From NCBI GenBank assembly GCA_002914805.1, contig JXTB01000752.1, positions 1,062 through 65,061 on the forward strand: 64,000 bases of DNA, read 5' to 3'. A program made the position numbers and the translations under genes. This DNA comes from Parasponia andersonii (lineage: Eukaryota; Streptophyta; Magnoliopsida; Rosales; Cannabaceae). Shown here piece after piece: positions 1 through 11,726 of this stretch; within the stretch, counting starts at the first letter, position 1; the number at the start of each line of letters is the position of its first letter. The notes below the pieces were generated by a model. That model had not been told where the DNA came from. It saw only the letters and a program-made list of their open reading frames with translations, and did not search any database.

Positions 1-169
1 CGTCGGTTCAGGAAGAATAAATTAGGGTATCAGACCCTAGAGATTCTCTTCATCATTTCTAGCAGTTCTACTCTACAGACTAAAGAGTATAAAAAACAAA
101 TCTTATTTCACTTCGGTGAAATAAGTTTAATCCCCAGACTGAAGTTTTCAAGAATGAAAGAAAAAAGGA

Positions 170-600
170 TACTGACCTTTCTTCAATGGAGTTAATTCGG
201 AATCGTCGGAGGAGCAGCAGTGGTTGGAGCGATCTGAGAGAAAGGACGACGTTTGGGTTCTTGAGGTTTCTGAGGATTTTCTGAAGTTTACAGGAGAGAG
301 ACGGAAATGAAATAGGAACAGTTGATTTCTGATATTTATAACCTAAGCACCATTAGATCGCAGCCGTAGATCTGAGGGTTCGAATTTTAAATCTAAAGGC
401 TAAGGATTGCGCGGGATTTAAATCTATCCGAAAAGTCGGGATTATTTAAAATTTGAAAAGATTCGGTGACGGTTGGCATCAATCAGGCTTCCTCGAATTT
501 CGCTTTTGGCTACACGTGTTCCGTTCTGACAGACGCGTGATCTCGAGAGAAGATTTGACGGATCTTCGATTGCTCAAACTACAAGATTTATGACGTCACA
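170..600 (-). promoter_or_regulatory. Antisense promoter-like region with TATA box and CT-rich leader
   Basis: Read on the minus strand there is, in order, a palindromic TGACGTCA (592-599), an ACACGTGT G-box (about 513-520), a TATA-like TTATAAATATC (about 333-343), then a pyrimidine-rich leader without ATG (about 180-310), then a possible splice donor (GTCAGT) near 175. Transcription would run left out of the window. Some Tat-lineage retroelements carry an extra antisense ORF between pol and the 3' LTR, driven by its own promoter, which would fit. A host gene 5' end captured next to the element is the alternative. Confidence 0.4.
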
Positions 601-645
601 AGGTCGCACGCTAATTGGAAGCTCCATTTCGTCCTAAAGAACTAA

Positions 646-662
646 TGGAGCTGGGGGGGCAA
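646..662 (+). other. Polypurine tract of the Tat-like element
   Basis: A purine-rich run with seven consecutive G residues immediately precedes the TGTTG start of the LTR. This is the expected position of the plus-strand primer of an LTR retrotransposon and gives the element its orientation. Confidence 0.6.
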
Positions 663-690
663 TTGTTGTGCGGTCTAGAATCCTAAGGTA

Positions 691-780
691 TGCGACCTCC
701 TCCAAGAAGGATATATGCGACCTCCTCCGTGATGCTTATATGCGACCTCTTCCGCAGGTTTTTGTGCGACCTTCTCCGTC
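691..780 (+). repeat. Tandem U3 repeat, about 24 bp, four units
   Basis: Units begin at 691, 715, 741 and 764, each opening with TGCGACCT followed by CC, CT or TC variants and ending in a CTCC/TTCCG core. Lengths are 24, 26 and 23 bp. Such subrepeats are usual in LTR U3 regions. Confidence 0.75.
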
Positions 781-1102
781 CAGTTTTCCTTAACAAACAG
801 GAAACCTATAGGAAAAGGGAAACACGAAAACACTATAAAGGAAACCTACAAGAAGAGAGAAATAGGTAAATGCTGTGGAAGAAACCTACAAGGAAAGGGA
901 AACTGAAGACTCCTATTTGCGATTAACTAAGTTATCCTTTTCGAGTAGTTATCCAATTGTATTGTTTATAATTAACTAGTTATCCGTTTTGAATAATTAT
1001 CCAATTACTTAATTGGATAATTACCCAATTGTATAGTTACCCGTTTATTCAATTAGGATCCTAGAGACATAAGGAACTTAGGGGGATAAGGTCACTACAA
1101 TC

Positions 1103-1110
1103 TATATAAA
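1103..1110 (+). promoter_or_regulatory. TATA box of the LTR promoter
   Basis: TATATAAA followed by a GGGGACTC stretch. It sits two-thirds of the way along the LTR, where the U3/R boundary is expected. Confidence 0.55.
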
Positions 1111-1435
1111 GGGGACTCTATGATCCGAACAAGGACACAACCAATTCTGGGCAGAAACAAGTCATAGAGAATAGAAGTCAGAGCAAATACACGCCTAGGG
1201 TATTCCAAACTTTGGGTGGTCTAAACTCTTTAGCATTCTTCAATAGCTTTTGAGTATTGTAACCTTGAATATTCATCATTATAGTGAGAAAACAGTGGAC
1301 GTAGGCTCATCTTTTTCGGGGCTGAACCACTATAAATCCCTCTCTCCTTATTTGCTTTGATTATTTACCTCAATTTACACAAGCCACATCTCTTGATTAT
1401 TCATAAATTTATTGTTGATAAAACCTCCATCAACA

Positions 1436-2885
1436 ATTTGCAAGAAAATCAGGTTTCAAGAATAGTATTTAGGGAAAAGAGTGGGAAGGACTTTTTTTTT
1501 GTTTTTTTTTTTTTTTTCAAGAAACAATTTATGTACTAAAAAATAATTTTATTAAAGATTCTTTTAATAATAAAATTATTAAAATGAGGCGTGAGAATAA
1601 TAGGTATAAGAGTGGTAATAGACCTGCTCTAAAATATATGGACCAAAATTATAATTACAAAAGTTTAAGGAGGCAAGCAGAGGACAAAAACGAGACCTTT
1701 ATACAAAATCGGGGTAAAAGTTAGAATTTCAAAAAGTGGGAAGGCCACACCCCCTAACCCTACATTGGCTCCATCTACAGTTGCTTAGATTCACGGAGAA
1801 AATTCATATGTCCCCAAACGGTATCCCCTTTCCTGTCCCATTTATAATAAAAAACTACACTTGTCTTTTAGAAAAACATTCAATTAAACCTTCTTTGGCA
1901 ATAGCAAGAGATAACTTTTAAAACCGGTTTAAAATAGTGATGCTTCTCTATTCTCATAATAAGAAAAGAAAAAAAATCGATGACTCTTTTCCCATTCATG
2001 GCTTATGAACTTCTTTCGGTACTCTCTTATATGGCTTTTGTTCCATATAACAATATACATATTGTAGACCAGACTCTATTATCTGAATTTTTTTTTTTTT
2101 AAATGTCAAGTTTAGCTTGATGATCGGATATTGTGTCAAATTCACATAAAAACAAGAGGAATAGGGCATGGATGTATCACCCAGGGGGATATGACTCATG
2201 AATGAGTTTGAGGGATTCTAAAGTTGGGTTTTTATTTTTTCCTCATAAAGTATGGTGTTTGTCTTATTTTGTCCAATGTAATATGAAACATGTCAAAAAT
2301 TCTCTCTGACGTTAAGTTTTATTTTAAAAATTTCCCCTGATATTATATTATGTTTTTAAGAACTATATTTTTAATAGAACAAAAAACATATTTTAAATTT
2401 AGTAATTAAAATTTTAAGACAAAAAAAATATACTCTTTCTTTTTAATATCGTTTTAGGTGTCAATTAATTTTTGTTTTCCTTTCTCTTTGACATGGCTTC
2501 CAAAATTTTTCCTAAAAAACTTGAATCATATTTCTTTTCGTGAGATAATAAATCCTTGATTTTTCCTAAAACAAGTGAATTATTATTATTTTTTTAAAAT
2601 TATCCTTTGCACTTGCCAAATACANCATTTGGGGACATGTGACAAATCTCTGTAACGTGCAAACGAGCAGAAGATGATGATAATACACACACAGACAGTG
2701 TCTCATGTTTATTATGATTTTTATTTTTTGTGTTTATATTTATTTATTGAAAACTATTTGGGGGTGTGGCAAGGCCCACAACAAGAAAACTACTACCATT
2801 ACCATAGAAATGACCCATGATTTTAATTCGCCGTCTGTATTGTATTTGTATTTTGTATACAAGATAATATTAAATATTATTACCC
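1436..2885. other. AT-rich intergenic DNA upstream of TH1
   Basis: No gene is supported. The stretch contains poly-T runs (near 1490-1517 and 2090-2100), AT-rich filler and one ambiguous base at 2625. The short open frames have no recognisable domain. Confidence 0.6.
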
Positions 2886-2892
2886 TATATAT
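2886..2892 (+). promoter_or_regulatory. Candidate TATA box of TH1
   Basis: TATATAT lies 48-54 bases before the chosen TH1 start codon. This would give a very short leader, so a start site further upstream is also possible. Confidence 0.4.
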
Positions 2893-2939
2893 CTACCGGC
2901 TCTCCATTTTGACTACTTGTTATAATAAATAATATCTTC

Positions 2940-5900
2940 ATGGCCTATGCCCAGGTCCTTTCCAGCCCCTACGCTTATGTCTCCTTCGACAGAGTAAGCT
3001 CATTCCTTCGCTCACTCACTCCTCTCCTTTAATCACTTTCTGTTTGGTTGCTGAGAAAATGTGGGAAAATGAAATAAATTACCCGTTTTTTTTGGGCATT
3101 AATTGAAATAATTACAGATTATTGAGTAAGATTAAAAAGAAATATCTGGGCATTTAAGTTGGAATACCAAAAGTTTGAATTTTGACTTGGCTTACTGATA
3201 GTTTGTTTCTGTTCATTTTTGTTGAAATTTCTCACTCTGTTGGATTTTTTTTTTTTTTTTTGATCATTTCCTCTTTAACCCATTTCAGGTTATGCCCCAA
3301 GGATTCCGGCAATCCAAGGGGTTAAGCTATTTTTCGGTGAATTCAATAATCAATCAAGATAAACAAATTCACATTTGTATGGAGATGCAAAGAGCAAATG
3401 GTTCTGGGATTAAGGTTCCTCATGTATTGACCGTGGCCGGCTCCGATTCAGGGGCCGGTGCCGGAATCCAAGCCGATATTAAGGCTTGCGCGGCGCGTGG
3501 AGTTTACTGTTCCACGGTTGTAACTGCTGTCACTGCACAAAACACTGTTGGCGTTCAGGTTGTTGCTTGTTGTTGTGTCTTTACATGACTTAACTCTAAC
3601 TCTTTGTTTGGCTTCCGAGAAAATGAAAAGGGGAAGAAAAGTTAGAAAGAAAATAATTTGCAGTGCTTTTTGTCTTGTATTCTTACTTTTGAAGTTTGTT
3701 GTGATTGGCAGGGTGTAGACATTGTGCCTGAGGATTTTGTAGCAAAACAGTTGAAGTCTGTGTTAGCTGACATGAAAGTTGATGTGGTAAGTTGACTTTT
3801 GATGTCTGACATGGATAATACTCTCTTTTACACTTTTTATTTTCATTCTCTCAGTGTTACTAAATTGTTAGATTAGATAGTGAAATTCACGTCGCATCGC
3901 AGGAGACAATACAGCCTAAAAAAGAGTGAAAGAAAGAGTACATTTAGAACTCTTCTAGATCATATAGCTAATAGAATAGTTCATCGTTTATCAAAAAACG
4001 AACGAATAATAAATTAAAATAATAATAGAATAGTTCATCATTAAGTTGTGTTCTTGATGTTATCAATGTGTTATATGTCGGTATTGAACTATTCAAATTG
4101 TAAAATGTGAAGGTCAATGTTGGTTATCTGTTCTGTTCTGTCTTTCAAAATGACTGCTTGATCCCTGAGAGGCTAGCATCATTATCGTAATGCTTCATAA
4201 ATATACCTATAGTGTGTCTATATATAAACTATTAGCTATAACAACAAATTTCTATGATTACAGTAGATAGAATCTGTCTGTTGGACCATGTCAATACACA
4301 TCTGTTTTTTTTTGGGTTAAATAATTTATAGAGTTCGATGCATCTATGTTCTTTATGGTTAAAAATTCGCCAAAATGATTCATTTCTTTGTTGTAACTCT
4401 TTACATAAGAAAATTATTAAGGACCTGATGCACTTTCGAATGGTTTATATAATTTGAAGTGTTCACATGAAGAGCCGGGATACGAGTATCCACTATCCTT
4501 ATCTATTTATATTTTCTTTCCTTTTCAAAGAGCTATGTCCAAGTTATGTAATGCAAGTATGCAGTTTTGTTTGAAACTGTAATGTACTGATATTTAAATA
4601 TTTGAAATTACTGGTCATAGGTTTAATTTTATTTATTTTTCTTTTTTAAATCTATTTTCTTTTTTTTTTTTTTTCTGCAATTTTCTTTTCTGTTTTCAAT
4701 AAATTAGTAATATACTTCGAAGCTATTAGAAAAAGTCTATGTTTAGACGTAGATAGAATTTTGTGATGTTGAATATATATATTTTTTTGATATATTTGTG
4801 ATGTTGATTTTTGGGTCTTTTGAAAATGCATATTTTTCAATAAAGATCATTGCTTCTTTGTTCTTTGGTCTTCATAGGTGAAATAATGCCTTGAGTGTTG
4901 CCCTGTTGAGTAGAGAAAAGTTTTGCAAAATGAGTATAGTTGGGACTTGATATGCTTGTGCTAAGTTGGGGGCGTTGATCAAGTGTATAGCTTGATTAAA
5001 TCTTTGTCAGTTTTGAGTTTATATTTACCCATTAGCACTAATCTGAATGATTGAAAAAATATCTAAAAGTGATGCATATCCGAGTATCTGACCCTTTACC
5101 TCAAGGTAATTGTTGATGATCTAACTACTGCTCTCTTGATACTTTGGTGCTATTCTTGAAACTAAATTAAAAAGAAAAAAGATCATTCAATAAGCATCTA
5201 GTCCTACCTAGAATATACAATTCGCCTTCCTTAAGCTTCTAAATGTTTTATCTTCTGGTCAATCTATCCCTATTTGTGTGGTCCATTCTAGTGACAGCTT
5301 TCAAAGCTTATCTTTGAAAGGAGCCAGGAAAGCTGCTATGTTTGGGTGGCTTGCATATTTGCAGGCCTCCTAATTAGGCATGTATAAGCATTTTATAAAA
5401 AGCCCAATTCTGACTTCTAGAACCTACTCAATTACAAACTTTGTGGATCAGGTTTGCTTGTCTGAAAGGTGAATTGGTTGGTGTTGCACTAGTTAAAGTA
5501 CTTCTTTCAATCTGAATTTGGGTCCTAGATCAAACCTTCAGTGATTGTGAACAGCTCTAGTTCTCATGGTTGAGTTGTAATACAAGAAAGATGGATTAAA
5601 AAAGAAGGATAATCTTGCAGAAGTTAGCTGGATCCTGTTATTGCATCGCTGAATGAATGAGTATAAAAAAGTATCCTTATTCAGATATTGGGGTAGCACC
5701 ATATCAGATAAGATGGATAAGATGAGAGGGAGTTTATTGGCAGTAGTAGGATAGATATACTTATTATAGATGTAGCAGACAATATGGCTTTCAATAAGTG
5801 TTGTAGATATTATCATTTTGATGACCTTACACTTTTGTATCTCAAATTGCTGAACTCAACTTTCCATGGATAAAGGCTTTTGTGAAATGAATTGAAGAGA

Positions 5901-8900
5901 ATCTGGGTTTTTGCAAATACGTTCTTTGTTAAATGATCACGATATTACTTTATGAGGTTGATGATGACCTCAATGTATTTATGAGGTTAATGATGACCTC
6001 AATGTATTCTAGTCCTGGAAATTTTGATATTCAATGTCCTCTTAATACCTGGACCCGCTTCCGTGAGGCGAATATTGAATTTACAAGGAACCCTGTAAAA
6101 CTAGCAAGAGATCAGAGATCTAAATAGCATTGTGTTCTTAGGCTCAGTATGTTCTGTGCAGAAACTTCCAATCTTACAGATGTTTACTTGATTATTTCAT
6201 CATCTTGCTTTTTCGGTGAGAATGCATGGACATAATCCTTACTGTACCATTACATTTTAGCCCCTCATTTGACTAAAGTCCCTTTTCATATATGTAATTT
6301 GTGATGTTATTACTTCTATTAGTCCCTGTTAATATTTTCCTGTTTAATGCAATTCACTATTTAGTAAACGTTTTCTTTATCAAAAGATATTATGGCTAGA
6401 AATTGGTTCCAAATGAATTGTGATGTATAATCAGGTGAAAACAGGCATGCTACCTTCTATTGGTATAGTGAAGGTTCTTCATCAGAGTCTCAAGGAGTTT
6501 CCAGTACGGGGTATGCTGTTGTATTGAATATAGAATAGTCTCTCTCTCTCTCTCTCTTATTTATTTATTTATGTATTTCTTTTTTATTATTTTTTTAAAA
6601 AGGTTCATTGTTATTCTGCAAGCATTTGAGTTGACTTGGTAATATTACTGAAGGCAGGTTTAGTGGTTGATCCTGTAATGGTGTCTACAAGCGGAGATGT
6701 CCTGGCTGGTCCCTCCGTTCTTACTGTGTTCAGGTATGCTAGATGCACAAATGATTTTTGCCTGTCAACCTCTATTATGAATTTGGTATAATTCACTAAG
6801 GCTTGCTTGAAAACACTTTTATTGTTTGTTTTTAAAAGTGAAATAAATGATGGAGATATACTCAGAGCAGTAACTTTTATTTAAAAAAAAAAAAAAGAAA
6901 AAGAAAAAGAAAAAATCATAAGTACATCTCCTCCTTTTATTTCACTTTTAAAAACAAAAAATAAAAATGTTATAAAGCAAGCGCTTTTGTTTGCCTTGTC
7001 CCAAGGGAGTGCCTTTTCTTTCTTTTATAACCTGTGCTATTTGCATAGGCATATATATTCTTCTATCCTGCACGTATCTCAATACCTGTACTTCAATTTA
7101 TTTTATTTTATTTATCTTTCCAGTTTTATGCTTCTAGTTATGGTACTTGGTAGTTATGATACTATGGTTCTGCTTGCAGGGAGCAGCTTCTTCCTATGGC
7201 TGACATAGTAACCCCAAATTTGAAAGAGGCGTCAGCTTTACTCTGTGGTCTGAAACTCGAAACGATTTCTGACATGCATGCTGCTGCAAAATTATTACAT
7301 GATATGGGTCCACGGTTAGTTGTTGAAGCATGTTGTACATCTTAGTTCTTAGCAATGAGATAATATTTAATTTACATAACTCTGTTTATAATTATAAATC
7401 GATAACTCTTGGATGGTGTGCGCAAAGGTCTTCAGAGAACACAGTGGAAATATTGGCTGGTCTTCTTTATTTCTATGTGTTGAAACCTTAAGATTTTATA
7501 CAAAAGAAAATAGAAAGTTACAATCCCATTATTTACCAGAGGAAACAACAAATGAAATAAGGCAGTGAATGGAAGGTGATGAAGTAGAGAGGACCACCAC
7601 TTCAAGTTCTCTTGTACGACATAGGGAGAGATGCTATATGGATTAATGAATTACTGGCTTACTCAAAATAAGCAATATATTCTTTTTATCACATATAGAT
7701 TTGCATATTTTTATCGTTTGCTTACATTACTTGCTATCAAATGAGAAGACCAAAATTAGTCTCATGTAACTAAAGAGTAGTGTGGTAAATATACTGTTTG
7801 CCTTTTCAGAAATGTGCTTGTCAAAGGTGGTGACCTTCCTGATTCATTGGATGCTCTTGATATATTCTTTGATGGTAAGTTTTTAGATTTAAAATCATTA
7901 ACCAATGATAGCTTCTTCATGTTTGTAGAAAACTATGTACTTACAAAATGGTGACGATTGTAGGTGAAAACATCTTTGAGCTGCGCTCTTCGCGCATAAA
8001 GACGCGTAATACTCATGGTACCGGTTGCAGTTTGGCTTCATGCATTGCAGCTGAGTTGGCAAAGGGTTCTTCAATGCTCCAGGCTGTTAAGGTGATTCAT
8101 GTAGTAACGATAAAAATAGATTTATTTTTCCTTTATTTTGGTGAAAATTTTCCTGTTCACTTCTCAACAATAACATGGGCTAAGCATGTTAATATAGGTG
8201 AAGAATATGCCATTTCTAGGTTATTTTATCCTTGGATGTATTAAAGAGACCCACGCTAGTTGACTTTTCAACAAAGAGTGTTGGAAAAATTAAAATGAAA
8301 TTCGTGTGCTTGATTTCATAGGGAATATAGTTTTACTGTCAGAAAAGCTTTTAACTCCAATATTCCCTCTATTTTTTTTTTCCCTTCTATTTTAGAGATA
8401 GTAGGATGATGCATAAGATCCACTGATACACCTGATGACTTATTTTTCTGGAATTTTTTATGCTCCTTAGATATTTCAGTCTTCAAAAATTCTCAGCTCC
8501 CCTAAATGCCTTTGGATATTGCTTGAATATTGAAGCTGATGTATCTTTCATTCTGTTTTGTTTTCTTTGATTTGATTTTATTTTATTTTTTTTTTTGCTG
8601 CTTTTCTTTTTCTTCAAAGAATAGATGGTAGTGTACTACAATTTATGTATCCAATGTATCCAAAACCTTGTTGCCGATGCTCATCGTGATTTGTCAGGCA
8701 GCTAAACGCTATATTGAGGCTGCCTTGGGTTATAGCAGGGACATTGTCATTGGAAATGGCCCCCAAGGCCCCTTTGATCACCTACTCAGTCTTAGGAGAA
8801 ATATTCATAATTCTTCTAGGCAGAAGGGATTTGATCCAAGTGACCTGTTCTTGTATGCTGTTACTGATTCAAGAATGAATAAAAAATGGGGTCATTCTAT

Positions 8901-10464
8901 TTCAGATGCAGTTAAAGCTGCAATAGAAGGAGGTGCTACCATTGTTCAACTGAGGTTTGTTGCTGTTGCTTTGCTTAAGTCTTAGATCGTACCTGTCATG
9001 AGCTGTTACCTCTGTAACGAGGTTGTTATATCATTGCTTCCGCTTTCCTATTAAAGTACATGTTGTGCAAGTAATTCGAGATATCTGTTTTAGTTAAGAT
9101 TTCATAGGCCTAATCATCTTTCATTTCTTATAACTGATTTTATGTACAGTATTATGTCCTTGACTCCTCATCTTTGATCCTTATTTTTGACTATTCTGAA
9201 TTTGATAAACGTCACCAATCTCCCATTTTCCGAAGGCTGTTGGAGCTTGTAGTTACTGTTCCTTGTCGTTCTTGTATAGTTATCTGCGTGCTCTAGTGCT
9301 GTGATGCCAAATTCTGTGACGTATCTAATTAAAAGATCATTATCTACCGTATGGGTTTATATGTGTATATTTTTATCCATTATTTGACTACTTTATGCTC
9401 AGGTTAGCTTGTTTTCAACTGTAGTTAGGTTATCTTGTTTTCAACTGTAGTTAGGTTATCTTGTTTTCAACTAGTGGAGTGCTGAATCTATTCTCTTTTC
9501 CACTGTTCTGTCTCACTGCTTGGATCTGTCTGCTTTATTCCTTTTCTGCACCTTACTTAATACCTGTGTAGTTCATGACACCTCATTGGTATATTTTGAA
9601 CAATGACCTCTCTTGCATGAGAACTTGTTTCCAGGTTTTCCGGCCATTTAGATGTAATACAAATATTATCAATGTAAAGTCGCTGCTCATGATTTATGAG
9701 CCCTCTATAAATCGTCTCTAACTTATTTAATTTCCTTTCACTCAAACTCATGAATGGTCTGTAGTCTGAATATACTAATGAAATTCCCCATATGCAATTT
9801 ACCTTTGTAATTGAAAGGACCTAAGCTTTTTTCTTCCAAGAGCTATGAAATTTATGGGAGATGGCCTGCTAATGATAATTGCATGTAAACATAATTTTGT
9901 TGTTTGACATTCTTTTTTACTTGCTTTTACAGAGAAAAAGACATTGAAACACGTGATTTTTTAGAAGCTGCCAAATCATGTCTCAAAATATGCCGTTCCC
10001 ATGGAGTACCTTTACTTATAAATGATCGTGTTGATGTTGCCCTTGCTTGTGATGCTGATGGGGTGCATGTTGGCCAGTCTGACATGCCTGCTCGCATCGC
10101 TCGCACTCTCCTTGGCCCTGAAAAGATCATTGGCGTATCGTGCAAGACCCCAGAGCAAGCTGAACAAGCATGGTTTGATGGTGCTGATTACATAGGGTGC
10201 GGTGGTGTATATCCAACTAACACAAAGGAAAATAATGTCACTGTTGGGTTGGATGGATTGAAAACTGTTTGTTTGGCTTCTAAGTTACCTGTTGTTGCAA
10301 TTGGCGGTATCGGTCTTTCGAATGCACATGAGGTGATGGAAATTAATATGCCGCAGTTGAAGGGTGTTGCTGTTGTATCAGCTTTGTTTGACAGACAATG
10401 CGTTTCGACCGAGACTAGGAAGCTGCATTCAGTGCTAATCGAGGCAACGTCAATCGTAAAGTGA
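2940..10464 (+). CDS. TH1: Thiamine biosynthetic bifunctional enzyme TH1 (HMP-P kinase / thiamine-phosphate synthase)
   Basis: Phosphorylates HMP-P to HMP-PP and joins it to the thiazole phosphate to give thiamine phosphate; in plants this occurs in the plastid. Ten coding exons keep one frame: 2940-2993, 3289-3558, 3712-3786, 6435-6510, 6658-6733, 7180-7314, 7810-7874, 7964-8091, 8698-8954, 9933-10464, all GT-AG, giving 555 residues. Residues 1 to about 60 lack a domain and fit a transit peptide. The ThiD-type kinase follows, with [15 protein letters not shown] (67-81) and the NTHGTGC anion-hole motif (266-272). The ThiE-type synthase starts near 344 ([10 protein letters not shown]) and shows [35 protein letters not shown] and VVAIGGIG. 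The length is close to Arabidopsis TH1 (about 520), with a longer N terminus. ATG 2940 was chosen because exon 1 then reads in frame into exon 2; ATG 3292 or 3379 would be internal alternatives. Intron 3 is 2.6 kb. No lesion was seen. Confidence 0.95.
3787..6434 (+). other. Long intron 3 of TH1 (2.6 kb)
   Basis: AT-rich intron bounded by GTAAGT and TCAG. It holds T-rich tracts, a short duplicated motif near 3970-4040 and a 29 bp tandem duplication at 5952-6009. No coding domain was seen on either strand. Confidence 0.8.
5952..6009 (+). repeat. 29 bp tandem duplication in TH1 intron 3
   Basis: Two adjacent 29 bp units (5952-5980, 5981-6009) differ at about two positions. Each contains a GAGGTT/AACCTC-type near-palindrome. 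Confidence 0.8.
6801..6982. repeat. Fold-back (MITE-like) inverted repeat in TH1 intron 5
   Basis: The left arm begins GCTTGCTT at 6801 and the right arm ends AAGCAAGC at 6982. Arms of about 60 bp share the core TTTTTAAAAGTGAAATAAA and flank an A-rich loop. No clear target duplication was found. The family is not assigned. Confidence 0.65.
9401..9472 (+). repeat. 26 bp tandem repeat, about 2.8 copies, in TH1 intron 9
   Basis: Units begin at 9401, 9427 and 9453 (AGGTTATCTTGTTTTCAACT core). Units 2 and 3 are identical over the shared part, and unit 1 has one G for T change. A simple minisatellite within the last intron. Confidence 0.85.
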
Positions 10465-10615
10465 AAAATCAAATGGTCTGTTATAAGATTTTCATGGTTG
10501 AAGCATGATGACTACATTGATTCTATTGCTTCTTTTGTGGTCATTCCTTCGAGGCCATTCTTAATTTTTTTTGTTCATTGTTTGTTGCAGAAAAGAACAT
10601 GGGTTTTTTCTTCCT

Positions 10616-10621
10616 AATAAA
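10616..10621 (+). terminator. Polyadenylation signal of TH1
   Basis: AATAAA about 150 bases after the TH1 stop codon. A second TAATAAAG follows near 10641. The position is usual for a plant 3' UTR. Confidence 0.55.
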
Positions 10622-11039
10622 AGAAAATTGATGCTTTTTTGCTAATAAAGGAAATTTTATTTTTCAAATTTGTGAGCAACTTTTTTGGAACATTGCTACA
10701 GCTCTTCTTATTGTATAAGCATTAGAATCTACAGCCTTTTCATATAAACTAGAGACTTGATTCACTTGAACCCTATGCTGCAATTGTTGAACAAGATGGA
10801 GTAGATTGAACTCGATTTTTGGCTAATTTTAAAGTTACCTCTTGGACTCTGGTCAAATTTCAGGTTGCCTCTTGAGCTTCCATTTGTAAGACTTGTTTAC
10901 TACGAGGTTTGGAAGAATTCTTTTTAAATTGTCCATTTTACCCATTTTATGTAGGGAAAGACACATTGTTTATCTATGTTCTCTTTTTTTTTTCCCTCTA
11001 AATATATTAATCTATTTCAACTATTACTACAAATTTAAA

Positions 11040-11141
11040 GGAAAATAACACACACACACTCTTCCAAGGTTTGAGCCCCTGACCCCCCCAAACTCACACA
11101 CACATCCCTTAAGTCTTGGACCAACTGAGCTAGCCCCAATT
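11040..11141 (-). mobile_element. tRNA-derived SINE (head region)
   Basis: On the minus strand TAGCTCAGTTGG (complement of 11121-11132) is a perfect pol III A box, and GGCTCAAACC (complement of 11068-11077) is a close B box about 44 bases later. This is the internal promoter of tRNA genes and tRNA-derived SINEs. The sequence does not fold as a real tRNA: the middle is a GT-rich run followed by seven Gs. The 3' body and tail could not be delimited. Confidence 0.6.

Positions 11142-11144
<3 letters not shown>

Positions 11145-11181
<37 letters not shown>
11145..11181. repeat. TA dinucleotide microsatellite
   Basis: An uninterrupted AT run of about 37 bases, directly beside the 5' end of the SINE. 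Confidence 0.95.
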
Positions 11182-11182
<1 letters not shown>

Positions 11183-11726
11183 CTTGTAAATATTTAACTT
11201 ATTATTTAGGCTAGAAACATTTACTTCAACTTGAGCTCTCCTATTACCTATTAGGTCAAGATAAATAATATTGGGCTAAAGGATTGAAAAAATAAGAGAG
11301 AAATAGCATTAATGATGCATGTTTTTCATGCACACCATTATAGTCGTTGGATTACCGTTAGATGATGATCCAACGGCTAAAATAAATACCGATACATAGG
11401 TTAAAAAAAAAAAAAACCTACCTGATTGGCAACCATATATATATATATTTGTATCCTAAAATGTGAGCAAACTCATGGGTCCTCCCCTTACCCCTCCAAT
11501 CTTTGGGATGCAAGATACTCCAGCAATTGTTAGGAAAATCCCCATGAAAAATCAACAAACCATGAACTTTACCACATGACTAACCCTCAACAGTCAAATG
11601 GGGCATACTTCAATGAGTAACCTTTAGATAGGAGGCATGAAAGTGTAGTCAATTCGTAAATTAGAGATAACGTCAACAAATGAGATCAGTAAATCAATAT
11701 CTGTAAAATGAGACCGACGCTCTTAC

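Larger units (their letters stand above)
1..663 (+). mobile_element. 3' internal part of a Tat-like LTR retrotransposon (non-coding here)
   Basis: This stretch lies directly left of a polypurine tract and an LTR, so it should be the 3' end of the internal region of a plus-oriented element whose gag-pol lies outside the window. No gag-pol coding is visible. Read on the minus strand it looks like a promoter and leader (separate entry). Assignment to a Tat-type gypsy element rests on the G-rich tract followed by an LTR beginning TGTTG and ending CAACA, and on the form of the LTR 3' end. That is inference from structure, not from protein domains. Confidence 0.5.
664..1435 (+). repeat. 3' LTR of a Tat-like retrotransposon
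   Basis: Begins TGTTG and ends CAACA, an inverted terminal match typical of plant LTRs. U3 holds four copies of a TGCGACCTCC-type repeat. A TATATAAA box lies at 1103-1110. The 3' part has the 'GTGGACGTAGGCTCAT... GAACCAC' form common near the end of plant LTRs. The length is about 772 bp. The partner LTR is outside the window, so no target-site duplication can be checked. Confidence 0.65.
10650..11726. other. Intergenic DNA between TH1 and the CDKAL1 copy
   Basis: Contains a tRNA-derived SINE head, a TA microsatellite, and near 11290-11420 a dispersed repeat around a GTTGGATT...GATCCAAC core that resembles 62195-62245. I looked here, on the minus strand, for the missing C-terminal exons of CDKAL1 (GETDED, PRPGTP, TRAM region) and found none. 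Confidence 0.6.

Noticed and set aside
375..390. GGTTCGAATTT, a B-box-like sequence
   Set aside because: No A box at the right distance and no tRNA fold; taken as chance.
5933..6127. 64-residue open frame in TH1 intron 3
   Set aside because: It is made largely of the 29 bp tandem duplication, has no domain, and lies wholly in an intron.
9401..9472. Regular short repeats considered as a CRISPR-like array
   Set aside because: Back-to-back 26 bp units with no spacers, in a plant intron.
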